The position numbers and the translations under genes are program-made. From Euryarchaeota archaeon UBA202 (lineage in GTDB: Archaea > Thermoplasmatota > E2 > UBA202), in assembly GCA_002502685.1 (NCBI GenBank), contig DAQA01000034.1, positions 1-33,012 on the forward strand: DNA of 33,012 nucleotides. Reading direction: 5' to 3'. Within the stretch, counting starts at the first letter, position 1. Each line of letters begins with the position of its first letter. The notes beneath the pieces are model-generated. The model did not search any database and had not been told where the DNA came from. It worked only from the letters and a program-made list of their open reading frames with translations. This document shows positions 24,762-33,007 of this stretch, in pieces.

Positions 24762-26045
24762 ATGACAATAGCGGCATGGCTAAATAATCTAGAAAAACTT
24801 GGGATGAACCTGGGGCTGGAACGTATTTCGCTTTTGATTAAAGCACTGGGGAATCCTCAATGCTCCTTTACCAGTGTTCATATCGCGGGAACTAATGGAA
24901 AAAGCACTGTTTCTTATCTTATAGGAAACATGCTGCTGGAGGAGGGTTATAAAACCGGTGTCTATACTTCCCCACATCTTCAGGACTTCTCTGAACGTAT
25001 CATGATCAATAACGTGCCTATTTCCAACCGGGATATTGAAAGGTATGTCACCAGAGTTAAATCAGCAATGGAGAGACATAATATATCCGCTACTTTTTTT
25101 GAGGTGGTGACCGCACTGGCACTATTATATTTTCATCATCACAAGGTTATGTTTGCCGTAATTGAAACCGGGCTGGGGGGACGGCTTGATGCCACAAATA
25201 TAGTCAATCCAGCACTATCCATAATTACCAATGTCACCCGGGAACATGGTGATGTACTAGGAGATACCATTGAGGAAATCGCGGGGGAAAAAGCAGGAGT
25301 GATAAAACAGGCACCTGTGATAACAGCGGCTGTGGAGCCAGCGTTATCTGTTATAAAAAAAATTGCTCAAGAAAGAGATACCTCCATAATTGTCATTGGG
25401 AAAGATGTAACCTGGCGAAGTGTTGAGCCGTATCATTTTAGTGTTACAGCATGCAATAACTATGATGCCAGAACAGTGATGATGGGAGATCATCAGGGGG
25501 AAAATATCGCTCTTGCAATAGCCGCAGGTGAATGCCTTAAACTTTCAAAAAAGTCTATTTTAGAAGGCATCCATAAAACAAAGTTACCGGGAAGAATGGA
25601 AATTATTGCCCACAATCCCCTGATTCTTCTTGATGGAGCACATAATCCCGCCGCCATGGAACAATTAAAAAAAACATTACTGTCTCATTTTCACTTCCAC
25701 CGGCTTATTTTCGTGTTGGGAATACTTAAAGACAAAGATATCCCCGCCATAATCTATCATCTTGCTATTATAGGGGACTACTTTATCTTAACCGAGTCAT
25801 CAAACCCACGGGCGTGCCCTATTGATCAATTAACGGATATTGCACAAAAAATAATATCTACACGCAAAGTCATAATACCCGAAAAAAATATATCAAAGGC
25901 ATTGGAAATCGCCCGTGGTCTTGCAACAAAAAATGATTTAATTTGTGTCACCGGATCATTATTCACTGTTGGAGAGGCACGAAGTTATTTTGCCAATAAA
26001 CCTACAAAATCTCCCAGCAAATCCTCGAAATTATCGTCGATATAA
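24762..26045 (+). CDS. folC: Folylpolyglutamate synthase / dihydrofolate synthase
   Basis: 427 residues, normal for FolC. ATP loop GTNGKST at 43-49, SPHLQDFSERI (about 70-80), ETGLGGRLDATNI, NVTREHGDVLG with EIAGEKAGVIK, and the C-terminal-domain LLDGAHNPAAMEQL and CVTGSLFTVGEAR. It adds glutamate to dihydropteroate or folates, keeping the cofactor in the cell. AAGGGTG precedes the ATG by a few bases, and the gene starts 12 bases after purN, so the two are likely one transcript. The position next to two 10-formyl-folate-using enzymes supports tetrahydrofolate use in this archaeon. The last about 15 residues are a Ser/Lys tail. Confidence 0.93.
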   Translation: MTIAAWLNNLEKLGMNLGLERISLLIKALGNPQCSFTSVHIAGTNGKSTVSYLIGNMLLEEGYKTGVYTSPHLQDFSERIMINNVPISNRDIERYVTRVKSAMERHNISATFFEVVTALALLYFHHHKVMFAVIETGLGGRLDATNIVNPALSIITNVTREHGDVLGDTIEEIAGEKAGVIKQAPVITAAVEPALSVIKKIAQERDTSIIVIGKDVTWRSVEPYHFSVTACNNYDARTVMMGDHQGENIALAIAAGECLKLSKKSILEGIHKTKLPGRMEIIAHNPLILLDGAHNPAAMEQLKKTLLSHFHFHRLIFVLGILKDKDIPAIIYHLAIIGDYFILTESSNPRACPIDQLTDIAQKIISTRKVIIPEKNISKALEIARGLATKNDLICVTGSLFTVGEARSYFANKPTKSPSKSSKLSSI

Positions 26046-26137
26046 TCAACGAAACAATTTGCGTATTTTTGCCATTATTGTCGGGCATGGCAAAAGAAAG
26101 CAATACCCACCAATGTGTGTGGGTCTCTATCTCAAAG

Positions 26138-26166
26138 GGGGCTATAATGCCCCACTATCTTTTTTT
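26138..26166 (+). terminator. Hairpin-plus-T-run terminator after folC
   Basis: GGGGC (26138-26142) pairs with GCCCC (26149-26153) around TATAAT, followed 6 bases later by seven T (26160-26166). This resembles a bacterial intrinsic terminator and closes the purH-purN-folC group. Just before it, ACCCAC and GTGGGT (26105-26124) form another stem. Confidence 0.5.
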
Positions 26167-26342
26167 ATCCGGTCCAGTGCCTGACCCATAAAGAAATGAC
26201 ACACCATCTTTACAATAAAAAAAAGATATAGCTACACAGAAGACATACCATATGTATAACAACAAACCCACATTTATAATGATACTACTCAAGCCTAAAC
26301 AGATGCACTAAAAACCTAGCAATAACACGAACTGATATCTAA

Positions 26343-26804
26343 CTATTTTTTCATACTTTTAGAGGGTCTAAAATCTTTACCACAATAGGGACATAAGTAT
26401 GAATCCATAGGGATAGGACGCCCACAATGAGGACAAATCCTATCAGTTTGTTGACCTGTACTTATAGAACCAGAACGCTCAGGGACAGGTTTTCCAACAT
26501 ACTTATTCAACTCAATTTGCACCAACGCAGGCGTGATAACACCAACTAAGATAAAAAGTAACGCCCAAAGAACCGTATTATTATCCCGCTTAACATAGAG
26601 AGAATATGCTTCTGCATACTTAAACATCCAATAAATATTAGCAATGGGAATAACCAACAGCCAACAGGTTGGAATAGATGCACCAAAATTTTCATTAATC
26701 TCCTGTTTGGTTTTAACAAACCAATAAATAAAATAAACACCAAGTGTGATAATTCCTAAAACATAAACCAAGACCACATTTCGTTCCTTTAAAGTATTAG
26801 TCAT
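26343..26804 (-). CDS. DUF4234 membrane protein with C-terminal zinc ribbon
   Basis: 153 residues from ATG 26804. The N-terminal RNVVLVYVLGIITLGVYFIYWFVKTKQEIN is the typical start of DUF4234 membrane proteins; three or four helices follow to about residue 98. After a Ser/Gly/Gln linker, a zinc ribbon has ICPHCGRPIP and LCPYCGKDF (two CxxC pairs), then a basic tail. Function is unknown; zinc-ribbon tails on membrane proteins often mediate protein contacts. The frame is open from TTG 26813, but ATG is the more natural start. The preceding region has no Shine-Dalgarno, suggesting leaderless expression. Confidence 0.75.
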   Translation of the reverse strand: MTNTLKERNVVLVYVLGIITLGVYFIYWFVKTKQEINENFGASIPTCWLLVIPIANIYWMFKYAEAYSLYVKRDNNTVLWALLFILVGVITPALVQIELNKYVGKPVPERSGSISTGQQTDRICPHCGRPIPMDSYLCPYCGKDFRPSKSMKK

Positions 26805-26912
26805 AACGGTCAAGAATAAAAAAGCATCTTATTAACCTTACTATTCCAAAATTTTATTGCTAAATATATACTAAATAAGCTAAAATTAGTACTAATCTAT
26901 AGAATGATTGTG

Positions 26913-27461
26913 TTAACCAATCGTTTTTTCTTGTATTTGTAGTTGATTTCTTTCTTTTTTCAATCGTGCAACCTCCATTTTTAATTTAGCGAGCTCTTCC
27001 TCACGTGCCTTTTCCTCTTTCTCCTCAGCCTCAGCTCTCTTTTTAATATTTTCTATTAGCCTTTGTACATCCACTTGATTTCTCTGTTCTTCAATTGGAT
27101 TATAAGAACTAATAAACTTTTCTATGATACCCAGTTTACCCAGTAAGTCCATCCAATCCTTGTTTAAACGCCAGATATCTCGTAGGGCAATAGATTTCAT
27201 CCCGCAGTTAACAGCTTTCCCATAAATATCCCAGTAATATCTCTCAAGGATGGCTCTCTTCATCTCCATTTCTGCAAAAAAATCCCAAAATGTATCCACA
27301 TGCATTTTTCCCTTGAATTCTTCTTTAATAATCTTTATATCATTTTGTATAGTATGCCGATGTAAACCTAAATCTTGAGCTATCCTGACAATGGGAATAC
27401 CCTTCACAAGCATTTCTTTGACTTTTTGTCTTCTCATCTCAATTTGTAACTGAGAAACCAT
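26913..27461 (-). CDS. HTH DNA-binding protein with C-terminal coiled coil
   Basis: 182 residues. An N-terminal helix-turn-helix (about 10-48: RRQKVKEMLVKGIPIVRIAQDLGLHRHTIQNDIKIIKEEF) resembles those of resolvase-type and phage terminase small-subunit proteins. The middle (about 55-125) is helical and aromatic (VDTFWDFFAEMEMKRAILERYYWDIYG). The end (about 128-176) is a highly charged coiled coil, KKRAEAEEKEEKAREEEL and following heptads. GAGGTGA 7 bases before the ATG is the strongest ribosome site in the window. It stands alone, with no large terminase or capsid genes nearby. Whether it is a chromosomal regulator or a virus leftover cannot be decided from the sequence. Confidence 0.6.
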   Translation of the reverse strand: MVSQLQIEMRRQKVKEMLVKGIPIVRIAQDLGLHRHTIQNDIKIIKEEFKGKMHVDTFWDFFAEMEMKRAILERYYWDIYGKAVNCGMKSIALRDIWRLNKDWMDLLGKLGIIEKFISSYNPIEEQRNQVDVQRLIENIKKRAEAEEKEEKAREEELAKLKMEVARLKKERNQLQIQEKTIG

Positions 27462-27690
27462 ATCACATTCACCTCACATTTTTGTGGCCAGAAATGGCCA
27501 ATTTTAAACTGGCAATCAATGAAATATATAGTCCGAAAGTAAATCAGGATTGAGTGCACCGATTCATTAAATTTTTCTGTTATTAATTAAAACACAATAC
27601 TCCTTTTTATTCTTTACCTAAAGTAACCTTTTTCACTTCTAAACCATAATTCTTTTTACCTTTACAAAAGATAGTTATTTTGCCAATATT

Positions 27691-27698
27691 TTTAAATA
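27691..27698 (+). promoter_or_regulatory. TATA box of the PKD lipoprotein gene
   Basis: TTTAAATA, within ATTTTTAAATAAG, is centred about 28 bp before ATG 27722. No ribosome site lies between, so the message is probably leaderless. Confidence 0.5.
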
Positions 27699-27721
27699 AG
27701 CAAACTTCCTTTTAATCCGGG

Positions 27722-28504
27722 ATGAAAAAAAGCATCATTTTTGCAATAGGGGCCATACTGTTAGCAAATATGCTTACAGGATGCCTAGACAATGACACTG
27801 AAGAAATAACAGAAAGTTACCCCGTTGCTGATTTTACCTATTCTCCCCTTTATCCTAGTGTTAATCAAGAAATCACATTTGATGCATCCCCTGCAGAGGA
27901 TTCTGACGGACTGATTATCAGACACCAATGGGATTTTGGAGATAATAGAACCAGTGAGGGAGAGTTAGTAACCCACCTATATGGGAGCGAAGGAAAATAT
28001 AGCGTCACCCTTACCGTCACTGATGATGACAATCTAATAAATAGGACCACAAAGGATATAACGGTGACCAAAAAAACCGGGGGAACATTTTATTTTTCAT
28101 CAAACAAAATATTCTCAACCATTCCCACTCCCGGTGAAGATGCTTTCCAGATAAAGCCAACCCAGTCTGATAGCCACTCGTTTACTCTTGAAAATTCTCT
28201 TGATGTAAAACCAGGTGATTGGAGTGCTGTCCTGTGGATAAAGTCCCCTCTAGCCCTGGTAAAGGCTTATCTTGTAGCCAAGGATAAACAAGGAAATGAA
28301 ATTGACACAATGGATTTTAAAATCAAGCTGTTGCGTTTCAATAAGGAACGACGAATCGAGGCAGCAGAAAATTTTAATGGCGGAGAGGTGACATCCATTG
28401 ATTTATATTTTATTGGATGGGCTCCTTCTGCATGGATATTGAATACAACCATGGTATCATTTCTCTATGGAGAAGGGTATCCCAGTTCAATCACATTTTA
28501 CTAA
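27722..28504 (+). CDS. PKD-domain lipoprotein
   Basis: 260 residues. A signal peptide ends with a lipobox (LTGC, Cys21), so it should be lipid-anchored outside the membrane. One PKD domain (about 33-115) has the core HQWDFGD and a YSVTLTVTDDD strand. The remaining 140 residues (GTFYFSSNKIF to the end) form a beta-rich domain I cannot assign, with LYFIGWAPSAWILNTTMVSFLYGEG near the C-terminus. It could bind polymers or help display other proteins. It is monocistronic between divergent and convergent genes, and probably leaderless. Confidence 0.7.
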   Translation: MKKSIIFAIGAILLANMLTGCLDNDTEEITESYPVADFTYSPLYPSVNQEITFDASPAEDSDGLIIRHQWDFGDNRTSEGELVTHLYGSEGKYSVTLTVTDDDNLINRTTKDITVTKKTGGTFYFSSNKIFSTIPTPGEDAFQIKPTQSDSHSFTLENSLDVKPGDWSAVLWIKSPLALVKAYLVAKDKQGNEIDTMDFKIKLLRFNKERRIEAAENFNGGEVTSIDLYFIGWAPSAWILNTTMVSFLYGEGYPSSITFY

Positions 28505-28561
28505 TACAACTCTATGCCATATACAGAGACATATGGACTGTTTATTATGGATACCAGACAC

Positions 28562-29365
28562 TTAACCGATCCTTAATCCTTTCTCTTCAAAAAATGTTTT
28601 CACACTGCTAGTTGTCTTGCCATGAAAATAGACAGTCTTTACATTGAGAGTTGATGAAATCAACTGGTCGATCATTGACTCATTTAAACAATCCTGATGA
28701 TAAACAGGGACCATATGGCCAAAGGCCAGTTTTTTTGTAAGAGCGATATCTGTAAAACGGGGTGCATAATGTCCGCCACCTATGCCAATGGCTATCTCAT
28801 CTTTTTTATTACTGCAGTGTGATATCTCTAAAAGGACCTCTGCGATAACCTGGGCGACTGTTTCATTGTTCCATTCCGGTGCTGAACTACCAATTTCGAT
28901 AAAAAAGGTGGGGGTAGAAAGATAGGGGCCATGATGAGTGACCTCGTAACACACATCATAACATAATTCATGTGACATTTTTTTTGCATGCAATTTTCGT
29001 AATGCCCCAGTCATAAGAATGGGAGCTGAGGGAACAAGGATATGATGCTTCCCTCCATAAAGGGCCTCTCCATAATTTCCTATGGGGTGAACCGAGAGGG
29101 TTTTTTTTTGTGAGCGTGATTTATGACGGGATGCAAAAATAATCACACTAGGCACAATTTTTAAGTCTTTTCTTATTTTTTGATCGATATGATCATGGCG
29201 CAAATGCAAATCCTCAATGGTGACAAGATACAGGGATCCATTACTATAAACAATTTCATGTTGAAAATCTCCTTTTTCATGCCATCCATCATGTGTTAAT
29301 AATGCACGGCCGATATTGACACTCGCCACGTCCTTTTTTGAGATGACTATTACAATCATTTCCAT
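28562..29365 (-). CDS. dtdA: D-aminoacyl-tRNA deacylase (GEK1/DTD2 type)
   Basis: 267 residues from ATG 29365. This archaeal and plant enzyme removes D-amino acids (and some aldehyde adducts) wrongly attached to tRNA. The conserved blocks are clear: FASRHKSRSQKKTLSVHPIGNYG (about residues 77-99), YEVTHHGPYLSTPTFFIEIGSS, GIGGGHYAPRFTDIAL, FGHMVPVYH. His residues in these blocks bind zinc. A TTG (29368) and an ATG (29359) are alternative starts; CTTAATATTC at about 29387-29396 on the minus strand is a TATA-like box 26 bp from 29365, supporting a leaderless transcript. It is divergent from the methyltransferase. Confidence 0.93.
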   Translation of the reverse strand: MEMIVIVISKKDVASVNIGRALLTHDGWHEKGDFQHEIVYSNGSLYLVTIEDLHLRHDHIDQKIRKDLKIVPSVIIFASRHKSRSQKKTLSVHPIGNYGEALYGGKHHILVPSAPILMTGALRKLHAKKMSHELCYDVCYEVTHHGPYLSTPTFFIEIGSSAPEWNNETVAQVIAEVLLEISHCSNKKDEIAIGIGGGHYAPRFTDIALTKKLAFGHMVPVYHQDCLNESMIDQLISSTLNVKTVYFHGKTTSSVKTFFEEKGLRIG

Positions 29366-29514
29366 CAATATAACTAAAAGGACCTATATGAATATTAAGA
29401 ACAATAAGGGAAAAAGAAGATAATAAATGTTCTCTCATAATAGTTCTAATCCAGCCAAAAAAAAATGGAAAAATTACCATAAAAACTTATCTATTACAAT
29501 ACTTTATCCAATAA

Positions 29515-30300
29515 ATGCCACATGGACGATCACAGCAGGAATTACATACATTTATTAAAAAATTAGAGCAGCAAACATTGGAGACGGCAGAGGAGAGGCA
29601 CCCCATATATATGAAGGCAGGATTAAAAAATGCAACATACATATTAGATGTGGGGTGCGGCCCGGGGGGAGTGACAAAAGATATTGCCAATCACACCAAT
29701 GGACAAGTCTTTGCTATTGATGATTCACCAGACATGATTGAAAATGCCAAAAAAGTACTGCAAGGATTGGATGTAGAATTATGGATTGGTGATGCACAAC
29801 AGTTACCCTTCAAAAATGAGATATTTGACATAGCTATGTGCAACCTCGTCCTGATGTGGGCATCCAATCCACAACAGGTAGTCAATGAGATGACACGCGT
29901 GGTAAAAAAAGGGGGAAAAGTCGTAGCTTCTCTTGAACCAGATTTCGGTGGAAAAATCCATTGGTCCGAGAATAAAAAAATTGACCGAATTTTTGCCGGT
30001 AAAGCAATACAAAAAAGGGGTGGTGATCCTCATATCGGAAGGAAACTTCGAAAGTTTTTTGTCAAGGCAGGACTAAAAACCCATGTTGGATTAGGGAACC
30101 AGAGGATATGGAGTTGTGAAGAAGACAAAGCATCTTATCTCATATCCAAAAAATTCTACTGGTCGGCCCTACAAAATAGTGGTCTATCCACTGATGAGAT
30201 AAAAAAATGGGAAAGTGAATTTCTCACAAGCATTGAAGACAACGTACAGTTTGACTTTTTCCCCCAATTTTATGCCATTGGACAAAAAAAAACTAATTAG
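29515..30300 (+). CDS. Class I SAM-dependent methyltransferase
   Basis: 261 residues. The SAM-binding Rossmann motif I is ILDVGCGPGG (about 43-52), followed by VFAIDDSPDMIENA (motif II), WIGDAQQLPF (motif III) and an FDIAMCNLVLMW strand; this is the UbiE/Methyltransf_11 layout. The C-terminal 90 residues are helical and may choose the substrate, which cannot be read from the sequence. ATG 29515 has no Shine-Dalgarno; ACCATAAAAAC at about 29476-29486 can act as TATA. The 3' end overlaps the convergent class III aminotransferase gene by 4 bases. Confidence 0.88.
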   Translation: MPHGRSQQELHTFIKKLEQQTLETAEERHPIYMKAGLKNATYILDVGCGPGGVTKDIANHTNGQVFAIDDSPDMIENAKKVLQGLDVELWIGDAQQLPFKNEIFDIAMCNLVLMWASNPQQVVNEMTRVVKKGGKVVASLEPDFGGKIHWSENKKIDRIFAGKAIQKRGGDPHIGRKLRKFFVKAGLKTHVGLGNQRIWSCEEDKASYLISKKFYWSALQNSGLSTDEIKKWESEFLTSIEDNVQFDFFPQFYAIGQKKTN

Positions 30301-31637
30301 AGAGATTCCCTGATAGCACCCTCCAAAATATCCAATCCGTGATCTAATTGCTCCCGATTTATGATCAAAGGAGGAATATATCGTATTGCTGAAATACCAC
30401 AGGGGAGAATTAACAAACCCTTCCGGTATGCATTTTTAATAATTTTATCACGAAGATCCTTGGCAGGTTTTTTCCCCCCATAAACAAATTCTGTCGCCTG
30501 CATCAATCCCACACCACGCGCATCCCCAATTTGCTGATAGGTTTCTTTGAACTCCCCTAATCTTTTTCCTAAATGGGAACCCATCTTGACTGCATTATCC
30601 AAAAGATGTTCCTTTTCAATAACATTGATAGTAGCAAGAGATGCAGCGCACGCCACTAAATTTCCCCCAAAGGTTGTTGAATGAGCGCCATCGGTATCAA
30701 AATCATATTTAGCTCGAAAAACACACGCTCCAATAGGCATACCCGATCCCATGCCTTTCGCGATTGTCACAATGTCAGGTTCCGTGTTCCAATGCTGGAT
30801 GGCAAACATTTTTCCTGTTCGTCCAAAACCTGCTTGTATTTCATCATCAACAAGCAAGATACCATGTTCCTCAGTCATTTTTTTTAGTTTTTGCGCAAAA
30901 TCTTTCGGGGGGACAATATATCCGCCTTCTCCTTGTACTGACTCAAAAAAAATAGCGCCTACCTCCTCAGGGGGAACATATTTTTCAAACATATATTCCA
31001 TAAAATCAAGAGTGGCATTGGTCAATGCCTGAGGGTCTTCATATCCGTCTATCCCAAAGGGATTGCGATAGGGATTTGGATAGGGAACATGAAAGACACC
31101 TGGCATGCTTGGAAAATAATTCTTTTGATGAAGCGATTTGCTGGCAGTCAATGATAATGAACCCATTGTTCTACCATGAAAGGCTCCCATGAAGGAAAGA
31201 AAAAGTTTGCGTTTGGTGGACCAACGTACCAATTTTATAGCAGCCTCTACAGCCTCGGTTCCGCTATTTCCAAAATAGATTTTTACCTTATCATTTATGG
31301 GGATGATATCATTGATTTTCTCTGCTAGAGAGACCTGTACATCATAATAAAAATCTGTTCCCGCAAAATGCATTACCTCTGCCGCCTGCTTTTGAACAGC
31401 CTTTACAACAAGGGGATGACAATGACCAGTATTGACAACACCCACTCCGGAGGTGAAATCCAAAAAAACATTGCCATCTACATCCTCAAAAACAGCGCCT
31501 TTTGCATTCTTTACCGTGACTGGTGCTAATTTTGTTGTTGTGGCAAGTACTTTGTTATCCCGTGCCACTATTTTTTTTGCATTTTTCCCGGGAATAGCAG
31601 AAATAATGTTTGCCTTGTTCTCTTTTCCCGTTATCAT
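30297..31637 (-). CDS. Class III PLP aminotransferase (archaeal ornithine/GABA or racemase group)
   Basis: 446 residues. It has GNSGTEAVEAAIKLVR (about 123-138), FHGRTMGSLSLTASK, the PLP aspartate in LLVDDEIQAGFGRTG (about 261-275) and the Schiff-base lysine K294 (TIAKGMGSGMP). The extended N-terminus (VLATTTKLAPVTVKNAKGAVFEDVDGN) matches the archaeal group that includes ornithine delta-aminotransferases and broad-specificity amino acid racemases of Thermococcales. Sequence alone does not separate these. No Shine-Dalgarno; the TATA box upstream gives a leaderless start. It overlaps the methyltransferase 3' end by 4 bases. Confidence 0.88.
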   Translation of the reverse strand: MITGKENKANIISAIPGKNAKKIVARDNKVLATTTKLAPVTVKNAKGAVFEDVDGNVFLDFTSGVGVVNTGHCHPLVVKAVQKQAAEVMHFAGTDFYYDVQVSLAEKINDIIPINDKVKIYFGNSGTEAVEAAIKLVRWSTKRKLFLSFMGAFHGRTMGSLSLTASKSLHQKNYFPSMPGVFHVPYPNPYRNPFGIDGYEDPQALTNATLDFMEYMFEKYVPPEEVGAIFFESVQGEGGYIVPPKDFAQKLKKMTEEHGILLVDDEIQAGFGRTGKMFAIQHWNTEPDIVTIAKGMGSGMPIGACVFRAKYDFDTDGAHSTTFGGNLVACAASLATINVIEKEHLLDNAVKMGSHLGKRLGEFKETYQQIGDARGVGLMQATEFVYGGKKPAKDLRDKIIKNAYRKGLLILPCGISAIRYIPPLIINREQLDHGLDILEGAIRESL

Positions 31638-31660
31638 GGGTGGGGAAAATAGGAACCAAT

Positions 31661-31670
31661 TTAAAAATAT
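31661..31670 (-). promoter_or_regulatory. TATA box of the class III aminotransferase gene
   Basis: On the minus strand ATATTTTTAA is centred about 28 bp before ATG 31637 with no ribosome site between, giving a leaderless message. Confidence 0.45.
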
Positions 31671-31810
31671 ATGCCTAGGTGTAAAAAAAAAAGGATTGGT
31701 TTGGACAGATTCAACATAGGATATAGAGACACAAAATGAAAGAACAGAGATAAAAAAAACTTACTTTTTACCTTTATTCTTTACAGGCTCTTGAAATTTT
31801 TCTGCAGAGC

Positions 31811-32440
31811 TCAGTAATTGAGTGTTGTTTTAGAAAAATATTTGTCAAGATACTTATAAGCATTTTTTTGGATAACAACCAAATGCGCTATTGTGCATGA
31901 ATCACCAATTTTTCCCAACGCATTTAATATAAGAGGAACTGTGCTCTCATCTCTTGGTTTTTCATGTATATTATCTAAAAGTGGTTTTCCTGCTTTTTTA
32001 TCTCCAAGAGTGCCAAGAGCTTTAATGGGATCACGTCTTTTTCGATAATTTCCTTGATGTATTTTATTTATTAGTCTATCAACCTCAGTATTTTCTATCA
32101 ATTCTTCAACAGTGGCTGGTGGCTGTGGGGTTTTTTTATCATTTGTATACAGTGATTTGCCACAATGGTGACATATATTTGCATCAAAGGGGATAACCCG
32201 TATACATTGAAGGCATAATCTATCAGGCTTGCTTGTTTCTATCACCCTATAGTGTTCTTTTTTTTCCCAGAAAGTAAAGCCACCAAACCAAGAATGAACA
32301 ACAGTATTGGAGGCACCAAAGCCAAGCAAAATGGCTAGAAAAGGATTAAATTTTAATTTGCCAAACAGGGATTTAAAGAAAAAAACTGTTGGGATACATA
32401 ACCACAAGAATATGGCTAAAATTACATGTCCAGCATTCAT
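31811..32440 (-). CDS. Membrane protein with zinc ribbon and HEAT-like repeats
   Basis: 209 residues. Two N-terminal hydrophobic segments (about 4-22 and 33-52), a zinc ribbon with CLQC and CHHC (about 76-94), a Pro-rich linker, then HEAT/PBS-lyase-like repeats (DPIKALGTLGDKKAGKPLLDNI and VPLILNALGKIGDSCTIAHLVVI, about 137-192). This suggests a membrane-anchored scaffold; no function is known to me. AAGGAAGG lies 8-10 bases before the ATG as ribosome site. It is the second membrane protein with a zinc ribbon in the window after the DUF4234 protein, though the two share no other features. Confidence 0.7.
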   Translation of the reverse strand: MNAGHVILAIFLWLCIPTVFFFKSLFGKLKFNPFLAILLGFGASNTVVHSWFGGFTFWEKKEHYRVIETSKPDRLCLQCIRVIPFDANICHHCGKSLYTNDKKTPQPPATVEELIENTEVDRLINKIHQGNYRKRRDPIKALGTLGDKKAGKPLLDNIHEKPRDESTVPLILNALGKIGDSCTIAHLVVIQKNAYKYLDKYFSKTTLNY

Positions 32441-32553
32441 ATTTTTTTCCTTCCTTACCCTTACCTATATTTCTATATTTTTTTATTAGCTAGGTATTTT
32501 TTAAAGGAAAAGGGTCAAAAAAAAGAGTGAGAGGTAGGGGAGGGGATAACAAT

Positions 32554-32581
32554 AAAAAAAAACATTCGGAGGCATCCAAAT
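32554..32581 (-). terminator. Minus-strand hairpin-plus-T-run terminator
   Basis: On the minus strand ATTTGGA and TCCGAAT pair (one G-T) around TGCC, followed by G and nine T (positions 32562-32554). It looks like an intrinsic terminator for transcripts entering from the right edge, i.e. the Cys-rich ORF. Confidence 0.45.
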
Positions 32582-32725
32582 AATTATTATTCTCCCCCCA
32601 TTTTAAGTCTCATTCCTCTCATGCTATTATCCATTTTGTCTTTAATAAATATTTTGTGTACTCAGCTTGACAAAAAAGATGGCAAGACAAACTAATAAGC
32701 TAAATTGGTTCAAGGAAAAGATTAA

Positions 32726-33007
32726 TTAAATACAAATGGTGAAACCAAGAGCAATGCCAATGAAGTTGTAATGCACAGCACCAATATAGGTCATTTTTTC
32801 ACAGGACCCTATATAAGTAATGATGTTTCCATCGGTGCTACAATTATATGTATTCACCCCTAGATTATTAAGATTGCAACAAATGATTTTGCACAATGCA
32901 CATGTCCAATTGAGATGATTTACTCTGATTAATTGATAGGTTCCATCGCTTTGGGGGAGATTATCCCCCTGTATTTCACTATAATAAGGTACTATTGCTA
33001 GGTGCAT
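32726..33007 (-). CDS. Cys-rich ORF at the right edge, possibly partial
   Basis: 93 residues as read from ATG 33007, but the frame stays open to the window end, so it may be the 3' part of a longer gene. It has six Cys (CALCKIICC in the middle, then NCS and SCE) and a hydrophobic C-terminus (FIGIALGFTICI). No family recognised. A hairpin-plus-T-run lies about 145 bases downstream. The amino-acid pattern and absence of an overlapping better ORF make it plausible but not certain. Confidence 0.35.
   Translation of the reverse strand: MHLAIVPYYSEIQGDNLPQSDGTYQLIRVNHLNWTCALCKIICCNLNNLGVNTYNCSTDGNIITYIGSCEKMTYIGAVHYNFIGIALGFTICI

Noticed and set aside
32587..32634. 15-codon minus-strand ORF (MDNSMRGMRLKMGGE)
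   Set aside because: It sits before a terminator and is tidy, but has no ribosome site or correctly spaced TATA; too short to support.
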